NCBI RefSeq assembly: GCF_001753205.1
Contig: NZ_CP017560.1
Span: 3,372,579-3,436,578 of the forward strand
Origin: Sporosarcina ureilytica
Lineage (GTDB): Bacteria; Bacillota; Bacilli; Bacillales_A; Planococcaceae
Length of the DNA stretch: 64,000 nt
Reading direction: 5' to 3'
Position numbers and translations under genes: made by a program. Positions 1-8,263 of this stretch are shown one piece after another; the stretch's first letter is position 1, and every line of letters starts with the position of its first letter. The notes beneath the pieces were generated by a model, which saw only the letters and a program-made list of their open reading frames with translations, had not been told where the DNA came from and made no database searches.

Positions 1-1285
1 GGTCTGGATTATTTAAAGAATAATATTGTGCAGCCCACATTTGGTGTTGCCCCACATCGGTTGTTACAATTGCATCCCCCTCTGTAATTCGGTGGATAAG
101 TTGAACCGCTTGTTGTGGCAATAAGCACGAGTCATCTTCTTTGTACCAGAGTGGATATTCTTCGGCTGACTTTTTCAAGTGCGCCACCCATTCCTCAGTA
201 TTCGGAGAAGAAAACTCTTGTTTCAACAACTCACTTAAAGCCTCTTTTGCATCTGCAACAATCGGAATTTCCGTTGGGACGTTTTTGCCGATTTCAGCAG
301 GGTCAATATCGATATGAATCACTTTTGCATTCGGTGCAAATTTCTGTAAATTACCCGTGAGCCTGTCGTCAAATCTTGCGCCGATATTCACGAGTAAATC
401 GCAATCGTTTATTGCCATGTTGGCAGTGTACGTTCCATGCATCCCAGCCATGCCTAGAAATAATTCATGCTCGCCGTGAATACTCCCTAAACCAAGCAAC
501 GTGTTCACAACTGGAATACGGTGTCGTTCAACAAACGTTTTGAATTCTTCCATCGCTTGCGCATGAAGGATTCCGGCGCCACCAAGAAGAAGCGGCTTTT
601 TTGCTTCAGAAATTGCTGAAGCGGCTTTTTGAATTTGCAAAAAGTTTGGCTTTGTTGTTGGCTGATAACCTGGCAAATTCACTTCTACAGCTTTACTTTC
701 AACATCAACCGGTTCAAATAAATCAGTTGCAATATTTTTAGGTATATCAACGAGTACGGGCCCTCTTCTTCCTGTTGAAGCAATATGAAAGGCCTCTTTA
801 ATAATTCTAGGTAAATCATTTATGTCATTTACTTGGTAATTATGCTTTGTAATTGGTTGTGTAATCCCGATAATATCAGCTTCTTGGAAAGCATCTGTTC
901 CAATTACCTCTTGCGCAACTTGGCCTGTGAAAATAACGAGCGGTAAAGAGTCCATCATTGCATCTGTTATCCCTGTTACTAAGTTCGTTGCACCTGGTCC
1001 AGATGTTGCAATGACGACGCCAGGTTTCCCCGAGACACGTGCATATCCTTCAGCTGCATGTATCGCCCCTTGTTCATGACGAGCAAGCACATGTGAAATT
1101 GGATTTTTATATAATGCATCATAAATTGGTAGAACTGCACCGCCAGGGTAACCAAAAATGATTTCTACTTCTTGATCCTTTAAAGCTTGAATGAGTACTG
1201 CAGACCCATCATTCAATTGCTTTTCTTTATCATTTTTCATTGGCTCTTCTGTAAAAACTTCCACTGCTTGACCTCCAGTATTCAT
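1..1285 (-). CDS. ilvB: Acetolactate synthase large subunit (5' part; runs off the window)
   Basis: Catalyses the first common step of branched-chain amino acid synthesis, condensing pyruvate (or pyruvate plus 2-oxobutyrate) with thiamine diphosphate. About 428 residues are visible; the family is usually about 560-575 aa, so the C-terminal cofactor-binding part is cut off by the window edge. The ATG follows AGGAGGAG. After a short Lys/Glu/Asp-rich N-terminal extension come the ThDP-dependent enzyme signatures [33 protein letters not shown] with the catalytic Glu, and [12 protein letters not shown]. It is preceded by a T-box leader, so it is probably the first gene of an ilv-leu operon. Identification is firm; the isozyme (ilvB against alsS) is inferred from the T-box. 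Confidence 0.93.
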   Translation of the reverse strand, partial: MNTGGQAVEVFTEEPMKNDKEKQLNDGSAVLIQALKDQEVEIIFGYPGGAVLPIYDALYKNPISHVLARHEQGAIHAAEGYARVSGKPGVVIATSGPGATNLVTGITDAMMDSLPLVIFTGQVAQEVIGTDAFQEADIIGITQPITKHNYQVNDINDLPRIIKEAFHIASTGRRGPVLVDIPKNIATDLFEPVDVESKAVEVNLPGYQPTTKPNFLQIQKAASAISEAKKPLLLGGAGILHAQAMEEFKTFVERHRIPVVNTLLGLGSIHGEHELFLGMAGMHGTYTANMAINDCDLLVNIGARFDDRLTGNLQKFAPNAKVIHIDIDPAEIGKNVPTEIPIVADAKEALSELLKQEFSSPNTEEWVAHLKKSAEEYPLWYKEDDSCLLPQQAVQLIHRITEGDAIVTTDVGQHQMWAAQYYSLNNPD

Positions 1286-1319
1286 TGCAAAACTCCTCCT
1301 GACGTATTTTTCAACAAAT

Positions 1320-1640
1320 AAAAAGCCTTTTCATCCCACACAAAGAAACATTGTTCTTCATATAGGGATGAAAAAGCTTTCATGGTACCACCCTGATTCG
1401 TGGCAATATGCCACCTCTTGAATAGACAAGTCTATTCATTCATAACGAGCGTACTAAATACGCCCGGAATGACCTAATTGGTTTCCCGTTCAGCCACTCA
1501 CTCCGAGGGGATGTCGCAAATAGTTGCATTGCCGGCTTCCACCAGTACCGGCTCTCTGGAAATACAATACTCTATTTACTTTTTCCTCATCAACGATTTG
1601 AAAGTTTATTTTAAAGGAATGCGGTTTTCTTATCGCTCCT
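1320..1640 (-). promoter_or_regulatory. T-box leader of the ilv operon
   Basis: Read on the minus strand, the leader holds the T-box core AGGGTGGTACCATG (1381-1394), then a terminator whose arms AAAGCTTTTTCATCCC and GGGATGAAAAGGCTTT are followed by T-rich sequence (1318-1380). Upstream, a GC-rich arm with a GGTGGAA distal loop (about 1525-1555) fits Stem I. AAATAG/CTATTT and GAGG/CCTC can pair around a loop that contains ATC, suggesting an isoleucine specifier; a leucine CTC just next to it cannot be excluded. Uncharged tRNA would favour antitermination of ilvB. Confidence 0.88.
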
Positions 1641-1914
1641 TCATTTTCATTTCACTCTTTGAATTTGTGATTTCCATCACTAGCTCGATTGGATTGATGC
1701 TATCTTACCGCGTATTTTTCAATTCGTCAACTGATTTTTTGAAATTAACTGCTAATTTAGAATAATGCAGCCTTGTGTATCCGCTTTCATTATTATCAAA
1801 TCAACGAAACCAATCCGTCACAATCTTTTCACAAATATTTTCCTCTTCTCAAATAATTATAATCTAACACCTATTCCGAATTGGTAATAACCTACTTAGT
1901 TAAATGTTGTTTCC

Positions 1915-2136
1915 ATTGGAAGCTGAGGAATGCGGTGGGACGAAAGCGTTGTGTCCTTTTTCTAAAGCGTTGAATACTTTCGGGGAAACGTTGTGTACTT
2001 TTTGATTTACGTTGCGAAACTTCATGGGCGTTGCATACTTTCCTGATAGCGTTGCTTACTTTCCGGAAAATGTTGCGATCTTTTTGATTTACGTTGTAAA
2101 CTTTCATGGGCGTTGCATACTTTTCTGATAGTGTTG
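1915..2136. repeat. Degenerate ~20-bp tandem repeat array, left segment
   Basis: Successive units begin GTTG(C/T) and continue with an ACTTT core, for example GTTGCATACTTTCCTGATAG. About ten units are seen here; farther left they become more divergent. Four unit types (TACTTTCCGGAAAAT, GATCTTTTTGA, AAACTTTCATGGGC, CATACTTTTCTGATAGC) recur in the same order, giving a higher-order period of about 82-85 bp. No promoter or likely gene lies in it. The open frames through it are by-products of the repeat. Confidence 0.8.
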
Positions 2137-2179
2137 TAGACTGACATATCGATTTGAGACACGTATAAAACAACAGTCG

Positions 2180-3007
2180 CTAGGCTGCTTCTACAAAATA
2201 TTCTCTTGGTGAAAGGTAGCCTAGTTTTTCCTGAATACGTTCTTCATTATAATAATTTAAATAGTCAGTGACGCGTTTAGTGACTTCTGCATTACTAAGT
2301 GAATTGAATTTAACATACTGAAACTCTTCAGATTTCAAGCTTGAGTGGAACGATTCTATAACTGCGTTATCCCAACAATTCCCTCTCCGTGACATACTGC
2401 ATACCAGATGATTTGCCGTTACATAATCTTGGAATGCGTATGATGTGTACACGGTACCTTGATCGCAATGAATGATAACTCCTTCAGGGTTGTTGCGGGC
2501 TTCTAATGCCCCCTTAAGGGTATCGATGACAAGGGATGTCTGTTGATGATCGTACAATTTGTAGGCTACAATTTCATTATTATATAAATCCATAATAGTG
2601 GAGAGATATTTTGTTTTACTACCATATTGAATATAGGTAATATCAGTTACCCACTTCTCATTTGGTGCACTTGCAGTAAAATGACGATTAAGCAGATTAG
2701 GTCTGATTACGACTGTTTCACCTTGTGACTTCCATTTTCTTTTAGGCTTAACACGACATTGTACATTATGCTTTTGCATGATTGATTGAACCGTATTACG
2801 ATTTAATCTAATCCCATATTCTTTCTTTAACAGAGCTTTAATTTTTCTGTGTCCATAGCGATACTTAGTTTTCTTGCACAGTTCAATGATTGCCTCTTCT
2901 TTGGTTGAAAGTGATTTCTCACGCTCTTCGCCAAGCCATCTATAATAGTTTGAACGGGGAACTTGTAATGCCGATAAGATAGAGGTAATTGTGTATTTTC
3001 CTTTCAT
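2180..3007 (-). CDS. IS3-family transposase OrfB, copy 1
   Basis: 275 aa, DDE integrase-type catalytic subunit. It has an N-terminal HTH_21-like region (YYRWLGEE, YGHRKIKALL) and the rve core, with the catalytic acidic residues visible in WVTDITYIQYG, IHCDQGTVYTS and CWDNAVIESFHSSLK. The frame continues upstream of the ATG and joins orfA by a -1 shift near an A5G5 run (complement of 3043-3052), so the active protein is probably the OrfAB fusion. It appears intact. Confidence 0.93.
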   Translation of the reverse strand: MKGKYTITSILSALQVPRSNYYRWLGEEREKSLSTKEEAIIELCKKTKYRYGHRKIKALLKKEYGIRLNRNTVQSIMQKHNVQCRVKPKRKWKSQGETVVIRPNLLNRHFTASAPNEKWVTDITYIQYGSKTKYLSTIMDLYNNEIVAYKLYDHQQTSLVIDTLKGALEARNNPEGVIIHCDQGTVYTSYAFQDYVTANHLVCSMSRRGNCWDNAVIESFHSSLKSEEFQYVKFNSLSNAEVTKRVTDYLNYYNEERIQEKLGYLSPREYFVEAA

Positions 3008-3024
3008 TTCCTCTACAGTTCTAA

Positions 3025-3345
3025 TTACCTCTTCTTTTCCAACCCCCTTTTTATCTCTAAATACTTTTTTAGCACTTCATTCTCCATTTTCAATTGAGAT
3101 AGCTGATGATCTTGTCTCTCTTGTCCATTCTTGAAATCATAACGAAAACCATAGGCATACTGTTGGCCGATTGGTTGATCAAAGCGATAAGTTTCATTGT
3201 TTTTATACCACTTCATCCAGCTTGCAATTTGCGCTCTATTTTTGATTCCATGCCTCTCTAAAATCTCTTTATCTGTAAAGTTACCACTTAATTTATCTTT
3301 CACAACAGCCCATTTAACTTCACTTGAATATCTGTTTCTTTTCAA
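3025..3345 (-). CDS. IS3-family transposase OrfA, copy 1
   Basis: 106 aa. The N-terminal helix-turn-helix (MKRNRYSSEVKWAVVKDKLSG, then ILERHGIKNRAQIASWMKWY) is the DNA-binding part of IS150-type transposases. The C-terminal leucine-zipper-like helix (LSQLKMENEVLKKYLEIKRG) ends at the A5G5 region where -1 frameshifting into orfB would occur. Confidence 0.9.
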   Translation of the reverse strand: MKRNRYSSEVKWAVVKDKLSGNFTDKEILERHGIKNRAQIASWMKWYKNNETYRFDQPIGQQYAYGFRYDFKNGQERQDHQLSQLKMENEVLKKYLEIKRGLEKKR

Positions 3346-3430
3346 TATAAAAACCCCCGACGTTATCGCTTTTTACTAGTGTAACACTTTGATGTTGTTT
3401 TATATTGTCCCAAGAATTTGGGTTAGCCCA

Positions 3431-3515
3431 TTGCTTACTTTCCGGAAAATGTTGCGATCTTTTTGAATTACGTTGTAAACTTTCATGGGCGTTGCTTACT
3501 TTCCTGATAGCGTTG
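3431..3515. repeat. Repeat array segment between the two IS copies
   Basis: 85 bp holding exactly one higher-order unit of the array (four sub-units starting GTTG). It begins and ends with the TTG that flanks each IS. Its left part matches the sequence right of copy 2 and its right part matches that left of copy 1, with a few base differences. Confidence 0.8.
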
Positions 3516-3558
3516 TAGACTGACATATCGATTTGAGACACGTATAAAACAACAGTCG

Positions 3559-4386
3559 CTAGGCTGCTTCTACAAAATATTCTCTTGGTGAAAGGTAGCC
3601 TAGTTTTTCCTGAATACGTTCTTCATTATAATAATTTAAATAGTCAGTGACGCGTTTAGTGACTTCTGCATTACTAAGTGAATTGAATTTAACATACTGA
3701 AACTCTTCAGATTTCAAGCTTGAGTGGAACGATTCTATAACTGCGTTATCCCAACAATTCCCTCTCCGTGACATACTGCATACCAGATGATTTGCCGTTA
3801 CATAATCTTGGAATGCGTATGATGTGTACACGGTACCTTGATCGCAATGAATGATAACTCCTTCAGGGTTGTTGCGGGCTTCTAATGCCCCCTTAAGGGT
3901 ATCGATGACAAGGGATGTCTGTTGATGATCGTACAATTTGTAGGCTACAATTTCATTATTATATAAATCCATAATAGTGGAGAGATATTTTGTTTTACTA
4001 CCATATTGAATATAGGTAATATCAGTTACCCACTTCTCATTTGGTGCACTTGCAGTAAAATGACGATTAAGCAGATTAGGTCTGATTACGACTGTTTCAC
4101 CTTGTGACTTCCATTTTCTTTTAGGCTTAACACGACATTGTACATTATGCTTTTGCATGATTGATTGAACCGTATTACGATTTAATCTAATCCCATATTC
4201 TTTCTTTAACAGAGCTTTAATTTTTCTGTGTCCATAGCGATACTTAGTTTTCTTGCACAGTTCAATGATTGCCTCTTCTTTGGTTGAAAGTGATTTCTCA
4301 CGCTCTTCGCCAAGCCATCTATAATAGTTTGAACGGGGAACTTGTAATGCCGATAAGATAGAGGTAATTGTGTATTTTCCTTTCAT
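3559..4386 (-). CDS. IS3-family transposase OrfB, copy 2
   Basis: 275 aa, residue-for-residue the same as the OrfB of copy 1. The DDE residues are present (TDITY, HCDQG, NAVIESF) and there is no frameshift or stop, so this copy also looks potentially active with the OrfAB fusion made by -1 frameshifting. Confidence 0.93.
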   Translation of the reverse strand: MKGKYTITSILSALQVPRSNYYRWLGEEREKSLSTKEEAIIELCKKTKYRYGHRKIKALLKKEYGIRLNRNTVQSIMQKHNVQCRVKPKRKWKSQGETVVIRPNLLNRHFTASAPNEKWVTDITYIQYGSKTKYLSTIMDLYNNEIVAYKLYDHQQTSLVIDTLKGALEARNNPEGVIIHCDQGTVYTSYAFQDYVTANHLVCSMSRRGNCWDNAVIESFHSSLKSEEFQYVKFNSLSNAEVTKRVTDYLNYYNEERIQEKLGYLSPREYFVEAA

Positions 4387-4403
4387 TTCCTCTACAGTTC
4401 TAA

Positions 4404-4724
4404 TTACCTCTTCTTTTCCAACCCCCTTTTTATCTCTAAATACTTTTTTAGCACTTCATTCTCCATTTTCAATTGAGATAGCTGATGATCTTGTCTCTCT
4501 TGTCCATTCTTGAAATCATAACGAAAACCATAGGCATACTGTTGGCCGATTGGTTGATCAAAGCGATAAGTTTCATTGTTTTTATACCACTTCATCCAGC
4601 TTGCAATTTGCGCTCTATTTTTGATTCCATGCCTCTCTAAAATCTCTTTATCTGTAAAGTTACCACTTAATTTATCTTTCACAACAGCCCATTTAACTTC
4701 ACTTGAATATCTGTTTCTTTTCAA
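4404..4724 (-). CDS. IS3-family transposase OrfA, copy 2
   Basis: 106 aa, identical to OrfA of copy 1: N-terminal helix-turn-helix and C-terminal leucine-zipper-like helix. Its stop lies 17 bp before the orfB ATG, in the 0/-1 frame arrangement typical of the family. Confidence 0.9.
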   Translation of the reverse strand: MKRNRYSSEVKWAVVKDKLSGNFTDKEILERHGIKNRAQIASWMKWYKNNETYRFDQPIGQQYAYGFRYDFKNGQERQDHQLSQLKMENEVLKKYLEIKRGLEKKR

Positions 4725-4809
4725 TATAAAAACCCCCGACGTTATCGCTTTTTACTAGTGTAACACTTTGATGTTGTTTTATATTGTCCCAAGAATTTGG
4801 GTTAGCCCA

Positions 4810-4950
4810 TTGCGTACTTTCCGGAAAATGTTGCGATCTTTTTGAATTATGTTGTAAGCTTTCATGGGCGTTGCATACTTTTCTGATAGCGTTGCTTACT
4901 TTCCCAATAACGTTGCTACCTTTATCAAAAACGTTATAGGCTCTTACAGT
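4810..4950. repeat. Degenerate ~20-bp tandem repeat array, right segment
   Basis: Continuation of the array after copy 2: six or seven units beginning GTTG/GTTA, with increasing divergence toward 4950 (AACGTTGCTACC, AACGTTATAGGC, TTAACGTTCTGCGG). It ends just before the gabD terminator. Confidence 0.75.
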
Positions 4951-4963
4951 TAACGTTCTGCGG

Positions 4964-5008
4964 ATAAAAAAAGAAAGTAGTGGAATTGGATTTACATCCC
5001 ACTACTTT
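4964..5008 (-). terminator. Terminator after the succinate-semialdehyde dehydrogenase gene
   Basis: On the minus strand a perfect 10-bp stem, AAAGTAGTGG/CCACTACTTT with a 15-nt loop, is followed by CTTTTTTT. It sits 29 bp beyond the stop codon. Confidence 0.88.
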
Positions 5009-5036
5009 ACTAATCATTTATTTTTCCAACTCCAGT

Positions 5037-6470
5037 TTATGATTCAACACCAATGGACACATACTGCGTTTCTAAGAAGGCCTCGATTCCCTCACGGCCA
5101 CCTTCTCTTCCAATCCCACTTTCTTTCATGCCGCCAAATGGCACTTGTGCTGCAGAAGGGGTCCCGTCATTCCAACCGACAATGCCGTAGTCAAGTTGTT
5201 CAATTAAACGTGTGCCTTTTCTTACGCTTTCCGTAAAGACATAAGCCGCTAATCCATATTTCGTATGATTAGCTAACTTAATAACTTCTTCTATCGTTTC
5301 AAATTTTTGAACAGGTGCGACAGGGCCAAATGTTTCTTCATTCATCACAAGCATGTCTGACGTGACATCACGTAAAACTGTTGGCGCGTAAAATGTTCCT
5401 TCTTTTTCTGTCAACCCTTTGCCGCCCGTTACGATCGAAGCACCATGCTGCACCGCATTTGCAACATGACTTGCAACTTTGTCGACACCTTTTTGGTTAA
5501 TCAATGGACCGATTTGTACCTCTTCATCCATCCCATCACCAACTTTTAATGCGTCAACAGCCTCCGTGAATTTTTCCAAAAACGCTTCATAAACTTGTGC
5601 TTGTACGTAAATTCGGTTTCCACAGACACAAGTTTGCCCCGTGTTTCTAAACTTTGATGCCATTGCCCCTTTTACAGCAATGTCTAGGTCTGCATCCTCT
5701 AACACAATAATCGGAGCATGTCCGCCGAGTTCTAACGATAGGCGTTTTACCTGATCCGCACTTTGTTTAATTAACACTTTTCCAACTTCCGTTGATCCAG
5801 TAAAGGTTACTTTTCGTACTTTTTCATTTTCCATGATCGCCTGTCCAATTTTGGAAGAGGATCCCGTTACTAAATTGACAACCCCTTTTGGAAATCCTGC
5901 CTTTTCACATAGTTCGACTAGTTTTACCGCAGAAATTGGACTCTCACCTGATGGTTTAATGACGATTGTGCAACCCGCGGCCAATGCGGGTCCCATTTTG
6001 CGCGTCAGCATAGCAATCGGAAAATTCCATGGTGTAATTGCAGCGACTACGCCAACAGGTTTCTTCCAAACTTGCATCCTTTTTTCAGTCATATGCGATG
6101 GAACCGTTTCTCCATAGACCCGCTTCCCTTCTTCCGCAAACCATTCAATGAAAGATGCTGCGTAAATAACCTCTCCACGCGACTCGTTAATGGGCTTCCC
6201 CATTTCTTTCGTCATTACTTCCGCTAATTCTTCTTTATGTTCCAATAGAAGTTTATGGAGACGCTTTAAATATGCTGCACGCTCATACGCAGTTGTTTTT
6301 GACCAAGTTTGAAAAGCATCGTAGGCACTATCGATCGCTTCATTCGCTTCCTCTATTCCCCCGACTGGAACGCTTCCTACCAATTGTTTATTAGCTGGAT
6401 TTATCACTTCTAGTTTCTGAAGTGATTCGCCAACCCAATTTCCGTCAATATACATTAGATATTCATTCAT
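5037..6470 (-). CDS. gabD: Succinate-semialdehyde dehydrogenase (NAD(P)+)
   Basis: 477 aa, the usual GabD length. It oxidises succinic semialdehyde to succinate in 4-aminobutyrate and related catabolism. ALDH hallmarks are present: ITPWNFPIAMLTRK, FTGSTEVGK, the catalytic Glu in LELGGHAP and the catalytic Cys in FRNTGQTCVCGNRIYVQ, the last being typical of GabD. The ATG at 6470 is preferred over an upstream in-frame start because AGGGGG lies just before it. It has its own terminator and stands alone, with no GABA transaminase adjacent, so the physiological aldehyde is inferred from family similarity. Confidence 0.88.
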   Translation of the reverse strand: MNEYLMYIDGNWVGESLQKLEVINPANKQLVGSVPVGGIEEANEAIDSAYDAFQTWSKTTAYERAAYLKRLHKLLLEHKEELAEVMTKEMGKPINESRGEVIYAASFIEWFAEEGKRVYGETVPSHMTEKRMQVWKKPVGVVAAITPWNFPIAMLTRKMGPALAAGCTIVIKPSGESPISAVKLVELCEKAGFPKGVVNLVTGSSSKIGQAIMENEKVRKVTFTGSTEVGKVLIKQSADQVKRLSLELGGHAPIIVLEDADLDIAVKGAMASKFRNTGQTCVCGNRIYVQAQVYEAFLEKFTEAVDALKVGDGMDEEVQIGPLINQKGVDKVASHVANAVQHGASIVTGGKGLTEKEGTFYAPTVLRDVTSDMLVMNEETFGPVAPVQKFETIEEVIKLANHTKYGLAAYVFTESVRKGTRLIEQLDYGIVGWNDGTPSAAQVPFGGMKESGIGREGGREGIEAFLETQYVSIGVES

Positions 6471-6640
6471 ACTATTTCCCCCTCTTGTATAGTAAGAAAA
6501 CAACTTGATATTTTCCGAATCGCTATTAATTCCACCACTTTCATATCTTGATTATATCGAATAGAAAGTATCATACAATGTTATCAATAGATCATAGTGA
6601 TTCTTAATCTATATTCACACGAGAATGAATAGACAAACAA

Positions 6641-6682
6641 AGAAATCAGTATCTGCTGTATGTAACAGCGAATACTGATTTT
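6641..6682 (-). terminator. Terminator after acyl-CoA dehydrogenase
   Basis: Minus-strand hairpin AAATCAGTAT...ATACTGATTT, with a GCTGT/ACAGC upper stem, followed by CTTTGTTTG. It lies 25 bp past the acyl-CoA dehydrogenase stop. Confidence 0.75.
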
Positions 6683-6707
6683 CTAACACGTTTATTATCA
6701 AAGACAA

Positions 6708-7913
6708 TCATGAATTGATTAAATTATCCTGCCATGCAGGTAACATTTTATTTAATCGTTTATCTTCCCGATAACCCAATACATATTCGGCTTGCATCAC
6801 GGTATGAATTTCACGTGTCCCTTCATAAATAACAGGTGCTTTAGAATTTCGTAAATAACGCTCTACTGGATATTCATCCGAATACCCGTATGCACCATGG
6901 ATTTGAACCGCATCATCTGCCGCTTTATTCGCAAAATCACAAGCTTGCCATTTTGCAAGAGACGTTTCCCTCGTATTTCGTTCGCCAGCATTTTTTAATT
7001 CGCCCGCGCGATAAACGAGTAGCCGACTCATTTGATAGCCTGCTTCCATATTGGCAATCATTTGTTGAACGAGTTGATGTTTGCCAATATCCTTACCGAA
7101 TGTTTTACGTTCGTGGCAATACTTTACGCTTGCTTCCATACAAGCCATAATTTGCCCGACTGCCCCAGCGGCAACGGTAAATCGACCACTATCAAGCGCC
7201 GACATCGCAATTTTAAAGCCTTCTCCTTCTTCGCCTAATAAATTCTCTTTTGGTACTTTGACATCTTCAAAAAAGAGTTCTCCAGTATTACCCGCACGGA
7301 TGCCAAGCTTACCTTTCGTTGCGACTGACGAAAAACCTTCCCAAGTTCTTTCGACAATGAATGCCGATATAGCTTTATGTTTATCCGAACGATTGCCTGT
7401 ATACGCAAACACGAGGAAATGGTCTGCAACATCACATAGGGAAATCCACGTTTTTTGTCCATTTAAAATATAGTAATCTCCCTCTTTTACAGCAGTCGTT
7501 TGCAATGCAACAACATCCGATCCAGCAGCAGGCTCCGTTAAACCAAACGCGCCAATCTTCTTCCCTTCCGCCTGTGGAACAAGATATTTTTGCTTTTGCG
7601 CTTCATTCCCCCATTGCAGTAAAGTAAGGCTATTTAATCCTGTGTGGACAGAAACTGCGGTACGAAATGCAGTGTCCCCTCTCTCCAACTCTTCACAAAC
7701 AATCGCCAAAGAATTATAATCCATGCCGCTGCCACCGTACTCTGTCGGAATACAAACGCCCATTAAACCAAGATCAGCCAGTCTTGTATAAATCGCTGGA
7801 TCCGACTGCCCCTTTCTGTCCCACTCTGCAATATGAGGCATAATTTCCTTATCAACAAATGTCCTAACCGTACTGCGCAGCATCTTCTGTTCTTCTGTAA
7901 ATGAAAAATTCAT
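6708..7913 (-). CDS. Acyl-CoA dehydrogenase family protein
   Basis: 401 aa flavoprotein of the acyl-CoA dehydrogenase superfamily, which introduces an alpha-beta double bond into an acyl-CoA and passes electrons to ETF. Domains in order: N-terminal helical domain (FSFTEEQKMLRSTVRTFVDKE), the beta domain with FGLTEPAAGSDV and TWISLCDVADHFLVF, and the C-terminal helical domain. The catalytic Glu is seen in APVIYEGTREIHTVMQ. The start at 7913 follows GGGAGAG; an upstream in-frame start lacks a good site. Substrate cannot be read from sequence. No other beta-oxidation gene is next to it. Confidence 0.85.
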   Translation of the reverse strand: MNFSFTEEQKMLRSTVRTFVDKEIMPHIAEWDRKGQSDPAIYTRLADLGLMGVCIPTEYGGSGMDYNSLAIVCEELERGDTAFRTAVSVHTGLNSLTLLQWGNEAQKQKYLVPQAEGKKIGAFGLTEPAAGSDVVALQTTAVKEGDYYILNGQKTWISLCDVADHFLVFAYTGNRSDKHKAISAFIVERTWEGFSSVATKGKLGIRAGNTGELFFEDVKVPKENLLGEEGEGFKIAMSALDSGRFTVAAGAVGQIMACMEASVKYCHERKTFGKDIGKHQLVQQMIANMEAGYQMSRLLVYRAGELKNAGERNTRETSLAKWQACDFANKAADDAVQIHGAYGYSDEYPVERYLRNSKAPVIYEGTREIHTVMQAEYVLGYREDKRLNKMLPAWQDNLINS

Positions 7914-8160
7914 ACCTATTCTCTCCCTTTTAACACCATTAGTCTTTGCCATTACACTAAAATCGTTAAAACATGTGATTTAAAATAGGTCAAACCTAAA
8001 CTTAAAGTTTTTCCACTCATATTTAGTCTTAATCGGATACGCTACAATTTGGTTCTTATCAAAAGTATCCTTTCTACTCTATTCCACACTATGCAAGCCT
8101 TTTCCTTTTTAATTCAATTGAGTCAATTTCATAATTACCTAAAATATGAAATTGACTAAA
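7914..8160. other. Intergenic region, no gene seen
   Basis: About 250 bp of AT-rich DNA between the acyl-CoA dehydrogenase start and the 2-hydroxyacid dehydrogenase terminator. It must hold the promoter of the dehydrogenase (read leftward), but no clear operator or reading frame was found. Confidence 0.5.
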
Positions 8161-8211
8161 TTAAAAAGCCAATTCAAAAGTCTACATGACTGCAGACCAT
8201 TTGAATTGGCT
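8160..8211 (-). terminator. Terminator after 2-hydroxyacid dehydrogenase
   Basis: Stem AGCCAATTCAAA/TTTGAATTGGCT (8167-8178 and 8200-8211), then TTTTTAATTT on the minus strand. A second small palindrome, GAATTAGTCTGAACTAATTC (about 8221-8241), lies between it and the gene. Confidence 0.85.
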
Positions 8212-8263
8212 ATTTCTAATGAATTAGTCTGAACTAATTCGTTATGAAGGCCCTCTAAATTTT

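Larger units (their letters stand above)
2137..3430 (-). mobile_element. IS3-family (IS150-like) insertion sequence, copy 1
   Basis: A 1294-bp element with orfA and orfB in the usual IS3 layout. Imperfect terminal inverted repeats can be traced: the left end TAGACTGACA... and inner TGAGACACGTATAAAACAAC match the right end TGGGCTAACCC... and TGGGACAATATAAAACAAC. The flanking TTG at 2134-2136 and 3431-3433 is a plausible 3-bp target duplication. Removing the element and one TTG restores a perfect array unit (GATAGTG-TTG-CTTACTTTCC), which fixes the boundaries. It is identical, as far as read, to copy 2. Confidence 0.9.
3516..4809 (-). mobile_element. IS3-family (IS150-like) insertion sequence, copy 2
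   Basis: A second 1294-bp copy in the same orientation, 85 bp from copy 1 and with identical encoded proteins. It is flanked by TTG at 3513-3515 and 4810-4812. Its insertion phase within the repeat unit is the same as copy 1. Two explanations fit: independent insertion at a preferred site, or duplication of one copy by unequal recombination between array units. Confidence 0.9.

Noticed and set aside
1892..2173. 93-codon minus-strand frame through the repeat array
   Set aside because: Its sequence is only the array translated (repeating NA-RKV and QRF motifs). It runs into the IS end and has no ribosome-binding site; the similar frame at 3320-3541 is rejected for the same reason.
1915..4950. 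Array as a CRISPR locus
   Set aside because: Units are contiguous and degenerate, with no constant-length unique spacers between conserved repeats, and no cas genes are nearby.
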